Shown: positions 33,443 through 41,397 of the stretch, one piece after another
Layout of the letters: the number at the start of each line of letters is the position of its first letter
Position numbering within the stretch: the first letter of the stretch is position 1
Assembly (NCBI GenBank): GCA_944368925.1
Contig: CALVXG010000004.1
Coordinates: 1 to 64,000, forward strand
Source: an uncultured Clostridia bacterium
Lineage (GTDB): Bacteria > Bacillota > Clostridia > Christensenellales > Borkfalkiaceae
DNA: 64,000 nucleotides
Direction of reading: 5' to 3'
The notes under the pieces: model-generated
What the model was told of the DNA's origin: nothing
The model's database searches: none
What the model saw: only the letters and a program-made list of their open reading frames with translations
Position numbers and translations under genes: made by a program

Positions 33443-34573
33443 ATGAAAAAGATAGCGATCATCGGCAGTACGGGTTCGATCGGCAGGCAGGCGATCGAAG
33501 TGTGCAGGCGGTATCCGGAACGGTTTGAGATCGTCGCGATGGCGGCGAACACGGGCGGCGCGCTGTTCGAAGAACAGCTGCGGCAAAACAAACCGCGCTT
33601 TGCGGCGCTGCGCGCGGAGCGCGAAGTGTGCGTCCCGCAGGGCACGCGCTTTGCCTGCGGGGAAAGCGCGTTTGAAGAGGCCTGCGCCTTTGCGGAAGCG
33701 GACGTGGTGCTCATAGCGGTCACGGGTTTTGCGGGGCTGAAAGCGGCGCTTTCGGCGCTTTCGGCGGGCAAAGACGTCGCGCTTGCGAACAAAGAGAGCC
33801 TGGTCGTCGGGGGGCATCTGGTCATGCCGCTGGCGGAGCGGAAGGGGCTTCGCATTCTTCCCGTGGACAGCGAGCATTCGGCGATCTGGCAATGCCTGCA
33901 TTTTGACAGAAAGGCGCCTTTCCGTAAAATTTTGCTGACGGCGAGCGGCGGGGCGCTGCGCGACGTACCTATCGAAAAATTGGGAGAGGTGACGGCAAAG
34001 GACGCCCTCGCGCACCCGAACTGGAAGATGGGGCCGAAGATCACGATCGACTGCGCGACGATGCTGAACAAGGGGTTCGAGGTGATGGAAGCGATGCACC
34101 TGTACGGCGCGGCGCTTTCCGAAATCGAAGTGCTGGTACACAGGGAGAGCATCGTGCATTCGATGGTGGAGTTTGCGGACGGCGCCGTTCTGGCGCAGAT
34201 GGCGGCGCCTTCGATGGAACTTCCCATCCAGCTGGCGCTGACGTATCCCGAGCGGCTGGATTGCGGCCTGCCGCCGCTGGATCTTATCCGGGCGGGGGCG
34301 TTGCACTTTGAAAGGGTGGACGAAAAGCGGTATCCTTGTTTTCGTCTGGCGCTTCTGTGCGCAAAAAAAGGCGGTACGTACCCCTGTATTTTGAACGCGG
34401 CGGGGGAAGTGGCGGTATCTGCTTTTTTAAACGGGCAAATAAAATACACGCAAATTGCAGACATTATAGAAGACGTGCTTGCGGCGGAGATAGGCGGCGG
34501 AGCGGAGAGCTACGGGGCGTTGGAAGAGACCGACCGCAGGGCGCGCGAGAAAGCGCGGCTTAGGATCGGCTGA
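33443..34573 (+). CDS. dxr: 1-deoxy-D-xylulose 5-phosphate reductoisomerase
   Basis: Second step of the MEP isoprenoid pathway. The 376 residues show the NADPH site GSTGSIGRQAIEV (residues 8-20), ALANKESLVVGG, DSEHSAIWQ, TASGGALRD, HPNWKMGPKITIDCATMLNK and HRESIVHSMVEF, all standard. GAAGGGAAGC precedes the ATG. Downstream rseP follows after 37 bases. Confidence 0.97.
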   Translation: MKKIAIIGSTGSIGRQAIEVCRRYPERFEIVAMAANTGGALFEEQLRQNKPRFAALRAEREVCVPQGTRFACGESAFEEACAFAEADVVLIAVTGFAGLKAALSALSAGKDVALANKESLVVGGHLVMPLAERKGLRILPVDSEHSAIWQCLHFDRKAPFRKILLTASGGALRDVPIEKLGEVTAKDALAHPNWKMGPKITIDCATMLNKGFEVMEAMHLYGAALSEIEVLVHRESIVHSMVEFADGAVLAQMAAPSMELPIQLALTYPERLDCGLPPLDLIRAGALHFERVDEKRYPCFRLALLCAKKGGTYPCILNAAGEVAVSAFLNGQIKYTQIADIIEDVLAAEIGGGAESYGALEETDRRAREKARLRIG

Positions 34574-34610
34574 GTGCCGTGCGCGTTGAAATTCGGAAAA
34601 GGGGAGAGGT

Positions 34611-35756
34611 ATGGCGCTCAATCTTCTCGCATTTTCGGACGTAATGAAGACGATCGGTTCCGTCCTGCTGGCGATCTTAATTTTGCTGGCGATGATCACG
34701 GTACACGAATTCGGGCATTACGTTGCGGGAAAAATTTTTAAATTCAAGATTAACGAATTTGCGATCGGGTTCGGGCCCGCGCTCTTCAAACGCACGAAAA
34801 AGAACGGCGAGGTGTTTTCGGTGCGCGCGCTGCCGCTGGGCGGCTACTGCGCTTTTGAAGGGGAGGACGAGGAAAATTTCCATCCCGACGCATTCAACAA
34901 CAAGAAGCCCTGGCAGAGGATCATCGTGCTGTTTGCGGGCGCGTTCATGAACTATCTGCTGGCCCTGCTTTTGATCATCACTTCCTTTTTCGCGTACGGA
35001 CAGCTGCTTTTGATGACCTATCGGGTGGACGGTTCGGAATTTACGCAAAACGGGATCGCCGTGGCGGGGTATTCTTTTCGGGACGAAGACGTCATCATAC
35101 GCTGCGAAGGAAAGGGGATCTATCTGACGAGCGATCTGATGGAAGCGCTGGAAGGTAAAAAAGAGGGAGATCTCGTGACTTTTCTCGTTTCGCGCAAAGG
35201 GGAAACGGGCAGGAGCGAGCAGGAGATCAAGGTGATGCTCCGCTGTGACGCGGACTTTAAAAATCTGACGGATACGGGCGCCTTGTGGGATTCTTTGGGG
35301 ATCGCGCGCAAGTATGCGGAGGACGGGGAAACGTATATCCACATGGTCGCTTCGGCGTCGTACAAGGGGTTCGGGTTTTTCGAAACGCTCGGCCGCTCGT
35401 TCACCTATTCGTTCCAGATCGGCGGCACGATCTTCAAGGTATTGGGCCAGCTTTTCACGGGCGATTTAGGGCTTTCGGCATTCGGCGGGCCGGTCACGAC
35501 GATCAAGCTGACGTCCCAGATCGCATCGCAGAGTTTTCAGCAATTTTTGGAGATCGCGGCGTTTATCGGCGTAAACCTTGCGGTGTTCAACCTCTTGCCG
35601 ATCCCTGCATTGGACGGCTCGAAAATCGTCTTTACCATCATCGAATGGGTGCGCGGAAAGCCGATCAACCGCAAAGTGGAAGCGATCATTCATGCGGCGG
35701 GCTTTATCCTTCTCATCGGCTTCGCGATTTTGGTGGACATTTTGCAGCTATTTTAG
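34611..35756 (+). CDS. rseP: RseP-like site-2 intramembrane protease
   Basis: A membrane zinc protease that cuts regulatory substrates in the membrane. The 381 residues contain the HExxH in the first helix (MITVHEFGHYVAGKIFK), the PDZ-like middle domain (about residues 125-200), and the second metal motif in NLAVFNLLPIPALDGSKIVF near the C-terminus. It is the last gene of the lipid/isoprenoid block. The order cdsA-dxr-rseP is typical. Confidence 0.95.
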   Translation: MALNLLAFSDVMKTIGSVLLAILILLAMITVHEFGHYVAGKIFKFKINEFAIGFGPALFKRTKKNGEVFSVRALPLGGYCAFEGEDEENFHPDAFNNKKPWQRIIVLFAGAFMNYLLALLLIITSFFAYGQLLLMTYRVDGSEFTQNGIAVAGYSFRDEDVIIRCEGKGIYLTSDLMEALEGKKEGDLVTFLVSRKGETGRSEQEIKVMLRCDADFKNLTDTGALWDSLGIARKYAEDGETYIHMVASASYKGFGFFETLGRSFTYSFQIGGTIFKVLGQLFTGDLGLSAFGGPVTTIKLTSQIASQSFQQFLEIAAFIGVNLAVFNLLPIPALDGSKIVFTIIEWVRGKPINRKVEAIIHAAGFILLIGFAILVDILQLF

Positions 35757-35813
35757 CGATGCGATTTTTTGCAACGATTTTCGCTTTGCAATTTCGGAGG
35801 ACGGTTTGCAACG

Positions 35814-36040
35814 ATATCCGCTTTGCGGCGGGCAGGTATGCCGCTGCAAAGCGGATATTTTTTCGTTTTTTTAGTATTTTCGGGCCGACGCGCTTTTCGC
35901 GTGCGATGCGAACGTTTTACGATTCCCGCCCGAAGCCGCCGAAAAGGCGGCTTCGGGCGGGCATAAAAAGGCGGCGCCCCGCGAATTTTTCGCGGGGCGC
36001 CGCCTTTTGAACGGGGCCGGGCAAAATTTTGCCCGACCCC
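35814..36040. repeat. Four stacked hairpins between rseP and the ABC-F gene
   Basis: 35814-35863: ATATCCGCTTTGC stem with a T5 tail, the likely rseP terminator. 35925-35961: CCCGCCCGAAGCCGCC, a 16-bp perfect stem. 35966-36008: AAAAGGCGGCGCCCCGCGAA, a 20-bp perfect stem with A/T ends usable in both directions. 36012-36040: GGGGCCGGGCAAAA-type stem. Together they separate convergent genes. Confidence 0.8.
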
Positions 36041-36098
36041 GCCCGTATTCTCCGTATTGGGTAGGTCGCTTTTGCCGAAAGGCAAAAAACGACGTTTT

Positions 36099-37991
36099 TT
36101 ATAAAAGCGTTTCGTATTCTTCGTAAAGTTTTTCCAGGGCGGCGTGCAGCTCGTCAAGGCGCGCACATTTTTCGCTTAAAAGTTTGTAATCGGCGGCAAT
36201 TTCGGGTTTTGCGATCTCCTCGTTAAGCGCAGCGACTTCCTCTTCCGCGTCGGAAATTTTCTTTTCGGTCTCGCGGATCTTCTGTTTTTTCTTCGCCTCT
36301 TCGGCGCGGTCTGCTTTGGAGCGGTAGGAGGCGGCGCTCTGCGCGGCGCGCTCTTCCGCTTTTTCCGCCTTTAAAGCGGACGCCTTGTCCTCTTCGCCCG
36401 CCTTTTTCAGCGCCGTGTATTCGTCATATCGGCAGGGATAAAGGGTGATTTTTCCGTTTTCGATCTCCAGAATTTTCTCGGCAATGTTGGAAATAAAATA
36501 GCGGTCGTGCGAAACAAACAGGAGTGTTCCTGCGAATGCTTTCAAAGCCTCTTCCAGACTTTCCCGCGCCAAAAGATCGAGGTGGTTTGTGGGTTCGTCC
36601 AGAACGAGAAAATTGGCGCAGAGAGCCTCTAAAAGCACGAGAGATAATTTTGCGCGTTCTCCGCCCGAAAGAGAGCGGACTTTTTTCTCCATGTCCTCGT
36701 CCGTCAGTTTTGCGCGGGCAAGCAGGGCGCGCGCCTGCGTCTGCGTCATGCCCGTGTGTTTGTGCCAGAGCGCGCCCAAAACCGTTTCGTCGGGGTCGAG
36801 GTCGGCGTTCTCCTGGTCGTAGTAGCCGATCTCGTTGAACCGTCCCCAGCGCACGGCGGGGTCGCGCTTTTGCACGAGCGTGCGGATCAGCGTCGATTTT
36901 CCCGTACCGTTTTCACCCACGATCGCAATTTTTTCGCCCCTGTGTACTTCGAAATTCGCGTCGGAAAACAATACCTTTCCGCCCGCCGAAAGGGTGAGTC
37001 CGCTCACCGAAAGGGCGCGTTCCTCGCTCTTTTGCGTCGTTTCGAAAGAAAATTTGGGAGGCCTGGGCGGCGGCACGGGCTTTTCGAGAAGCTCCATCGA
37101 TTCCAGCTTTTTTACCCGCGACTGCGCGCTCTTTGCGGTCGTCGCGCGCACGATGTTGCGCGCGACGTAGTCTTTGAGCGAAGCGATCTCTTCCTGCTGG
37201 CGCTCGTATTCTTTGAGGTCGTGCTCGTATTTTTCCGCTTTTAAAACTTTGTATTTGGAATAGTTGCCGCGGAAAGACTGAATGCGGCAGTTTTCCAGTT
37301 CAAAGATCTTGGAAACGATCGCGTCCAGAAAATAACGGTCGTGCGAAACGGTGAAGATCGCGCCGCGGTAGCTTTTCAGATACTCTTCCAGCCAGAACAG
37401 CGTGCCTACGTCCAGATGGTTTGTCGGTTCGTCCAGAAACAGGATCTCGGGTTCTTCCAGGAGCAGGCGGCAGAGTTTGAGCCGCGTCTTTTCGCCGCCG
37501 CTCATGGTGGAGATCTTCTGACCGTACATTTCGCCGAATCCCATGCCGTTTAAAACCGTCTTGATCTTCACTTCCGCGTTGTATCCGTCGGCGGCCGCAA
37601 TGGCGCGCTCCGTCTGTTCGTACTTTGCCGAAAGGTCGAGATATTCCTTGCTCTGAAAGGGCACGGACGCGAGTTTTTGTTCGATTTCGCGCAGACGTTC
37701 CATCGAATTGTAAACAAACGCAAAGACGGAACGCATTTCTTCGTAAACGGTTTTGTCGCTTTCCAGCCCGCCGTTTTGTTCCAGCCAGCCGATTTTCAGG
37801 CCCGTCTTTTTATAGATTTTCCCTTCGTCGGGGGAAAGGGCGCCCGTCATCAGTTTGATGAGCGTGGTCTTGCCTTCGCCGTTCGCGCCGATAAACCCGA
37901 TGCGCTCCTTTTCCGAAACCGTAAAGGAAATATTGTCCAGAATGATTTTGTCGTCGTAGCCGAAGCGTACGTTTTCCAGTGAGATCAACAT
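36099..37991 (-). CDS. ABC-F family ATP-binding protein
   Basis: A translation-associated ATPase with two ABC domains and no membrane part. I place the start at 37991 (MLISLENVRFGYDDKI, 630 residues); a longer reading begins with TTG and adds seven residues. Walker A motifs: GANGEGKTTLI and VGENGTGKSTLI; ABC signatures TMSGGEKTRLKL and SLSGGERAKLSL; Walker B LFLDEPTNHLD and LVLDEPTNHLD. The linker between them and a coiled C-terminus (KKQKIRETEKKISDAEEEV) are present. Members rescue stalled ribosomes or give antibiotic protection; the family assignment beyond ABC-F is uncertain. Confidence 0.94.
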   Translation of the reverse strand: MLISLENVRFGYDDKIILDNISFTVSEKERIGFIGANGEGKTTLIKLMTGALSPDEGKIYKKTGLKIGWLEQNGGLESDKTVYEEMRSVFAFVYNSMERLREIEQKLASVPFQSKEYLDLSAKYEQTERAIAAADGYNAEVKIKTVLNGMGFGEMYGQKISTMSGGEKTRLKLCRLLLEEPEILFLDEPTNHLDVGTLFWLEEYLKSYRGAIFTVSHDRYFLDAIVSKIFELENCRIQSFRGNYSKYKVLKAEKYEHDLKEYERQQEEIASLKDYVARNIVRATTAKSAQSRVKKLESMELLEKPVPPPRPPKFSFETTQKSEERALSVSGLTLSAGGKVLFSDANFEVHRGEKIAIVGENGTGKSTLIRTLVQKRDPAVRWGRFNEIGYYDQENADLDPDETVLGALWHKHTGMTQTQARALLARAKLTDEDMEKKVRSLSGGERAKLSLVLLEALCANFLVLDEPTNHLDLLARESLEEALKAFAGTLLFVSHDRYFISNIAEKILEIENGKITLYPCRYDEYTALKKAGEEDKASALKAEKAEERAAQSAASYRSKADRAEEAKKKQKIRETEKKISDAEEEVAALNEEIAKPEIAADYKLLSEKCARLDELHAALEKLYEEYETLL

Positions 37992-38021
37992 AATTTTCGT
38001 AAAACTCCGCAAAATAGCGGC

Positions 38022-38162
38022 ATGAAAAAAATTTCAATGTCCGATATAGAATTGTTGGAAGAAAAACTCGCCGCGGCGCCTCCTTCCCGCGTCGCGCCGC
38101 TCGTAAAAAAACTTGTCAAAGCCCGCCGCGCCGTTCTCTTTGATAACAACGCGGAAAAATAG
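38022..38162 (+). CDS. Possible small protein, 46 residues
   Basis: A short frame divergent from the ABC-F gene: MKKISMSDIELLEEKLAAAP, then PSRVAPLVKKLVKARRAVLF and DNNAEK. It is amphipathic, with KK and acidic spacing consistent with a helix. No Shine-Dalgarno sequence precedes either ATG (38022, 38037), and the frame is only six bases before the convergent end of the radical SAM gene. I keep it as a candidate only. Confidence 0.3.
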   Translation: MKKISMSDIELLEEKLAAAPPSRVAPLVKKLVKARRAVLFDNNAEK

Positions 38163-38168
38163 CGTTTT

Positions 38169-39044
38169 TCAGAAAAGCGTCTTTGTATCGGCGGAAAAAT
38201 CGGGGATAAAGCGGGAATCGGCGGCTTCGAGTTTTTGCAAAAACAGCCGTTCGATGCCGCAATCGAAGACGAAATCGCGCACTTTTTTGTATTCGCGCGG
38301 GGTGATGCGCCTTTTAAGCTCGGGGAAATTTTCGATGTCGCCGCAGGGGGTGTACTGACCCATCAGCGAAAAATAGGCGGGGGAGCGCAAGTCTGCGAAC
38401 CATTGCACGATTTTTAAGGAATCGTCCGTGCACAGCGGGAGTATGAGGTGGCGCACGATGCACCCGCGCACCATTTTTTCGCCGTCGAATTCGCATTCGC
38501 GGCGCGCCATGAATTCCACCGCGCGCGAGGCGTATTCGAAATAGTTTGATTTTCCCGTATACCGTGCGGAAATTTTGGGCGAAAAATATTTCATGTCGGG
38601 GAGATAGACGTCGATATACTTGTCCAGCGCCTGCAAGACTTCGAGCTTTTCGTACGAGTGGGTGTTGTACACGACGGGAATTTTCGGCTTGTATTCGCGA
38701 AACGCCTGCAAAAGCTGGGGCACGTAGTGCGAAGCCGTGACGAGGTTGATGTTTTCGGCGCCTTGCTCTTCCAGTTCACGGAAAATGCGCGCGAGCGATT
38801 TTGCGTCGTACGCCTCGCCCGCGGCGGCGCGGGAGATCTTGTAGTTCTGGCAGAACACGCACCGCAGGGCGCAGCCGCTGAAAAAGACGGTACCCGACCC
38901 GTATTTTGCGGAAATGCACGGTTCTTCGAAGGGGTGAAGCCCGTATTTGGCGACGCGCACGGTGTTGTCCGCGCCGCAGGCGCCGCATTGAATTGACCTG
39001 TCCGCCCCGCATTCGACGGGGCAGAGCCTGCATTTTGTTTCCAT
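38169..39044 (-). CDS. Radical SAM protein, pyruvate formate-lyase activase-like
   Basis: 291 residues from ATG 39044. A zinc-ribbon-like N-terminus (CRLCPVECGADRSIQCGACG) precedes the radical SAM cluster motif, FSGCALRCVFCQNYKIS, at about residues 60-76. The rest follows PflA-related activases such as the AmmeMemoRadiSam type, with NTHSYEKLEVLQALDKYIDV and LPDMKYFSPKISARYTG. No glycyl radical partner is nearby, so the target is unknown. No ribosome binding site is seen; a TACAAT box ends six bases before the ATG. Confidence 0.85.
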   Translation of the reverse strand: METKCRLCPVECGADRSIQCGACGADNTVRVAKYGLHPFEEPCISAKYGSGTVFFSGCALRCVFCQNYKISRAAAGEAYDAKSLARIFRELEEQGAENINLVTASHYVPQLLQAFREYKPKIPVVYNTHSYEKLEVLQALDKYIDVYLPDMKYFSPKISARYTGKSNYFEYASRAVEFMARRECEFDGEKMVRGCIVRHLILPLCTDDSLKIVQWFADLRSPAYFSLMGQYTPCGDIENFPELKRRITPREYKKVRDFVFDCGIERLFLQKLEAADSRFIPDFSADTKTLF

Positions 39045-39050
39045 AAGGAG

Positions 39051-39079
39051 ATTGTACCATATTTTTCCCGTTTTGAAAA
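39051..39079 (-). promoter_or_regulatory. Predicted promoter of the radical SAM gene
   Basis: On the minus strand TTTTCA (39079-39074), 17 bases, TACAAT (39056-39051), then CTCCTT and the ATG. The mRNA would start at or next to the start codon. Confidence 0.5.
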
Positions 39080-39106
39080 GCATTGTTGCGGGCGGGCGGG
39101 AAATTA

Positions 39107-39135
39107 TTGACAAGTCGGGCGATTCATACTATAAT
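39107..39135 (+). promoter_or_regulatory. Consensus promoter of metK
   Basis: TTGACA (39107-39112), exactly 17 bases, TATAAT (39130-39135). The leader (about 85 bases) has an AAAGCGCGGT/ACCGCGCTTT hairpin at 39160-39184; no SAM riboswitch motif is visible. Confidence 0.93.
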
Positions 39136-39224
39136 AGAACAAAAAAGAGACGGGATCGTAAAGCGCGGTATTGAACCGCGCTTTGTCCGCCGCGGGAGGC
39201 GGAGCGGTTCCGGGGAGATAAAGC

Positions 39225-40391
39225 ATGAAGTACTTTTTTACGAGCGAAAGCGTGACGGAAGGGCATCCCGACAAAGTATGCGATCAGATTTCGGACGCGG
39301 TACTCGACGCGGTTCTGACACAGGACGAAAATTCCCGTGCGGCGATCGAATGCTGTGCGACGACGGGCATGGTGCTTGTGATGGGAGAGCTTTCCACGAA
39401 TTGTTACGTTGACATATCCAGGATCGTGCGCGACACGGTCAAGGAGATCGGTTACACGCACGGGCAGGGCTTTTCCTATAATTCTTTGGCGGTGATCACG
39501 GCGATCCACGGGCAGAGTGCGGACATAGCGCTGGGCGTGGACAACTCTTTGGAGAAGAAAGCGGGCGGCGAGGAAGCGGATCAGATCGGAGCGGGCGACC
39601 AGGGCATGATGTTCGGGTATGCGGTGAACGAGACCGAGGAGCTGATGCCTTTGACCGCGGTTCTGGCGCAGAAGCTGGCGATGCGGCTTGCCGAGGTGCG
39701 CAAGAGCGGGCTTTTGCCCTATCTGAGGCCGGACGGAAAGACGCAGGTGACCGTCGAATACGAAGACAAGAAGCCTGTGCGCGTGGATACGGTCGTAATT
39801 TCGGCGCAGCATGACGAACACGTTTCGCAGGAGCAGCTCAAGCAGGATATCCGCAAGTACGTGATCGACGAAGTGGTGGAAGCGAAACTTTTGGATAAAG
39901 ACACGAAATATTTTATCAATCCGACGGGCAGGTTTGAGATCGGCGGGCCGGAAGGGGACAGCGGTCTTACGGGACGCAAGATCATTGTGGACACGTACGG
40001 CGGCAGATGCGCGCACGGCGGCGGGGCGTTTTCGGGCAAGGACAGCACGAAGGTAGACCGCAGTGCGGCGTACATGGCGCGCTATATCTGCAAGAACATC
40101 GTGGCGGCGCATCTGGCGGACGAGTGTGAATTGCAGCTCGCGTATGCGATCGGCGTGGCGAATCCCGTATCGGTGTTTGTGAACACGTACGGCACGGGCA
40201 AGGTATCGGACGAAAAGCTGGCGCAGATCGTGCGCGAGAATTTCGATCTGCGTCCGCTTTCGATCATACGCAAGCTGGGGCTTCGCAAGCCGATTTTCAA
40301 AAAGACGGCGGCGTACGGTCATTTCGGCAGGGAAGAATTCCCCTGGGAAAAGACGGACATGGCGGAAAAGCTGGCGGAATATATACGATAA
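39225..40391 (+). CDS. metK: S-adenosylmethionine synthetase
   Basis: Makes SAM from methionine and ATP. The 388 residues begin [20 protein letters not shown], with [12 protein letters not shown], the P-loop-like [20 protein letters not shown] and [20 protein letters not shown]. The start follows GGGGAGA at 39214-39220. A terminator and the comF-like gene come next. Confidence 0.98.
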   Translation: MKYFFTSESVTEGHPDKVCDQISDAVLDAVLTQDENSRAAIECCATTGMVLVMGELSTNCYVDISRIVRDTVKEIGYTHGQGFSYNSLAVITAIHGQSADIALGVDNSLEKKAGGEEADQIGAGDQGMMFGYAVNETEELMPLTAVLAQKLAMRLAEVRKSGLLPYLRPDGKTQVTVEYEDKKPVRVDTVVISAQHDEHVSQEQLKQDIRKYVIDEVVEAKLLDKDTKYFINPTGRFEIGGPEGDSGLTGRKIIVDTYGGRCAHGGGAFSGKDSTKVDRSAAYMARYICKNIVAAHLADECELQLAYAIGVANPVSVFVNTYGTGKVSDEKLAQIVRENFDLRPLSIIRKLGLRKPIFKKTAAYGHFGREEFPWEKTDMAEKLAEYIR

Positions 40392-40415
40392 ACGGGGCGC
40401 AGTTTCTGCGCCGTA

Positions 40416-40440
40416 AAAAAGGGCGGAGACCGCCCTTTTT
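40416..40440 (+). terminator. Terminator of metK
   Basis: AAAAAGGGCGG-AGA-CCGCCCTTTTT, 24 bases after the metK stop. The ComF-like gene begins 21 bases after it. Confidence 0.88.
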
Positions 40441-40461
40441 GCGTACAATGAGGGGAAATAT

Positions 40462-41202
40462 ATGGATCTGAAAAGCTGGGTCACGGATTTGGCGAAATAC
40501 GCCGTACGGCTCACTTCGGGCGAAAACATCGCGTGCGTGTGCTGCGGAGCGGAGCTCTTTTCGGACAAATATTTTTGCGAACGGTGTCTGGATCATCTGC
40601 CGTTCAACGTGGGGTATATCTGCGGCAAATGCGGCAGGCCGATCGCGGACGATTATCCCGTCTGTCCCGAGTGCAAGGCGCACATGCCCGATTTTACCTA
40701 TGCGCGCAGCGCGTTCGTGTACGACGGGGAGATCGTGCGGCTCATCAGGGAATTCAAGACGGGCGAGCGGTATCTTGGCGAAGCGTTTGCGGACAGAATG
40801 TTTCCGCTGCTTCTTTCGGAGTTTCGCGGGGCGGAACTTCTTGCGTACGTTCCGATGACGGCGAAGGCGGTCAAAGCGCGCGGGTATAACCAGGCTAAGG
40901 TTCTGGCGCAGATCCTTTCCGAGAGGAGCGGGATCCCGATGAAGGAAGACATTCTGGTCAAGACGCACGACACGGCGGAACAAAAGGAGCTTTCGGCGGC
41001 GGAGAGGGCAAAGAATCTGAGCGGAAGTTTCCGCGTACATGAACGGGCGCTTTGCCGAGAGAAGAGCATTGTTCTGATCGACGACGTGCTGACCACGGGT
41101 GCGACGGCATCCGCTGCGGCGCGGGCCCTTTTGCGGGCGGGAGCGCTGCGCGTGTGGGTTCTGACCGTCGCGAGCGTGCCGGAGCGGGTTCAAACGCCGT
41201 AA
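40462..41202 (+). CDS. ComF-family phosphoribosyltransferase-like protein
   Basis: 246 residues: an N-terminal zinc ribbon (CVCCGAELFSDKYFCERC, then CGKCGRPIADDYPVCPEC), a middle AFVYDGEIVRLIREFKTGER and a type I phosphoribosyltransferase domain ending with the PRPP motif SIVLIDDVLTTGATASAA. ComF proteins act in DNA uptake or in nucleotide salvage and often sit before secA in Firmicutes; here hpf is missing in between. The gene is followed by a 195-base gap. Confidence 0.88.
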   Translation: MDLKSWVTDLAKYAVRLTSGENIACVCCGAELFSDKYFCERCLDHLPFNVGYICGKCGRPIADDYPVCPECKAHMPDFTYARSAFVYDGEIVRLIREFKTGERYLGEAFADRMFPLLLSEFRGAELLAYVPMTAKAVKARGYNQAKVLAQILSERSGIPMKEDILVKTHDTAEQKELSAAERAKNLSGSFRVHERALCREKSIVLIDDVLTTGATASAAARALLRAGALRVWVLTVASVPERVQTP

Positions 41203-41267
41203 CGCTGCCGCGAAAGTGAAAATTAACGTAAAAATGAGCCAAATTGTCAAAAGCCGTTGAAAAATCT

Positions 41268-41296
41268 TTTACATTTTTGGGAAAATGGTGTAAAAT
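41268..41296 (+). promoter_or_regulatory. Promoter of secA
   Basis: TTTACA (41268-41273), 17 bases, TAAAAT (41291-41296). The leader of about 100 bases contains a CGGTGAT/ATCACCG hairpin. Confidence 0.8.
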
Positions 41297-41397
41297 AAAT
41301 TTAGTGTGCGGTGATGTTGCTTTACGGCGGATCACCGGTTGTTTGAAGATTATTTTAGCCGCGGGGCGGATGGCGCCGCGGCGCAGGGGAGCAGGTT

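Noticed and set aside
38022-38162. Strong call for the 46-residue gene
   Set aside because: Kept only as a low-confidence candidate because neither ATG has a ribosome binding site.
39136-39224. SAM riboswitch before metK
   Set aside because: The leader is about 85 bases and lacks the conserved SAM-I core.
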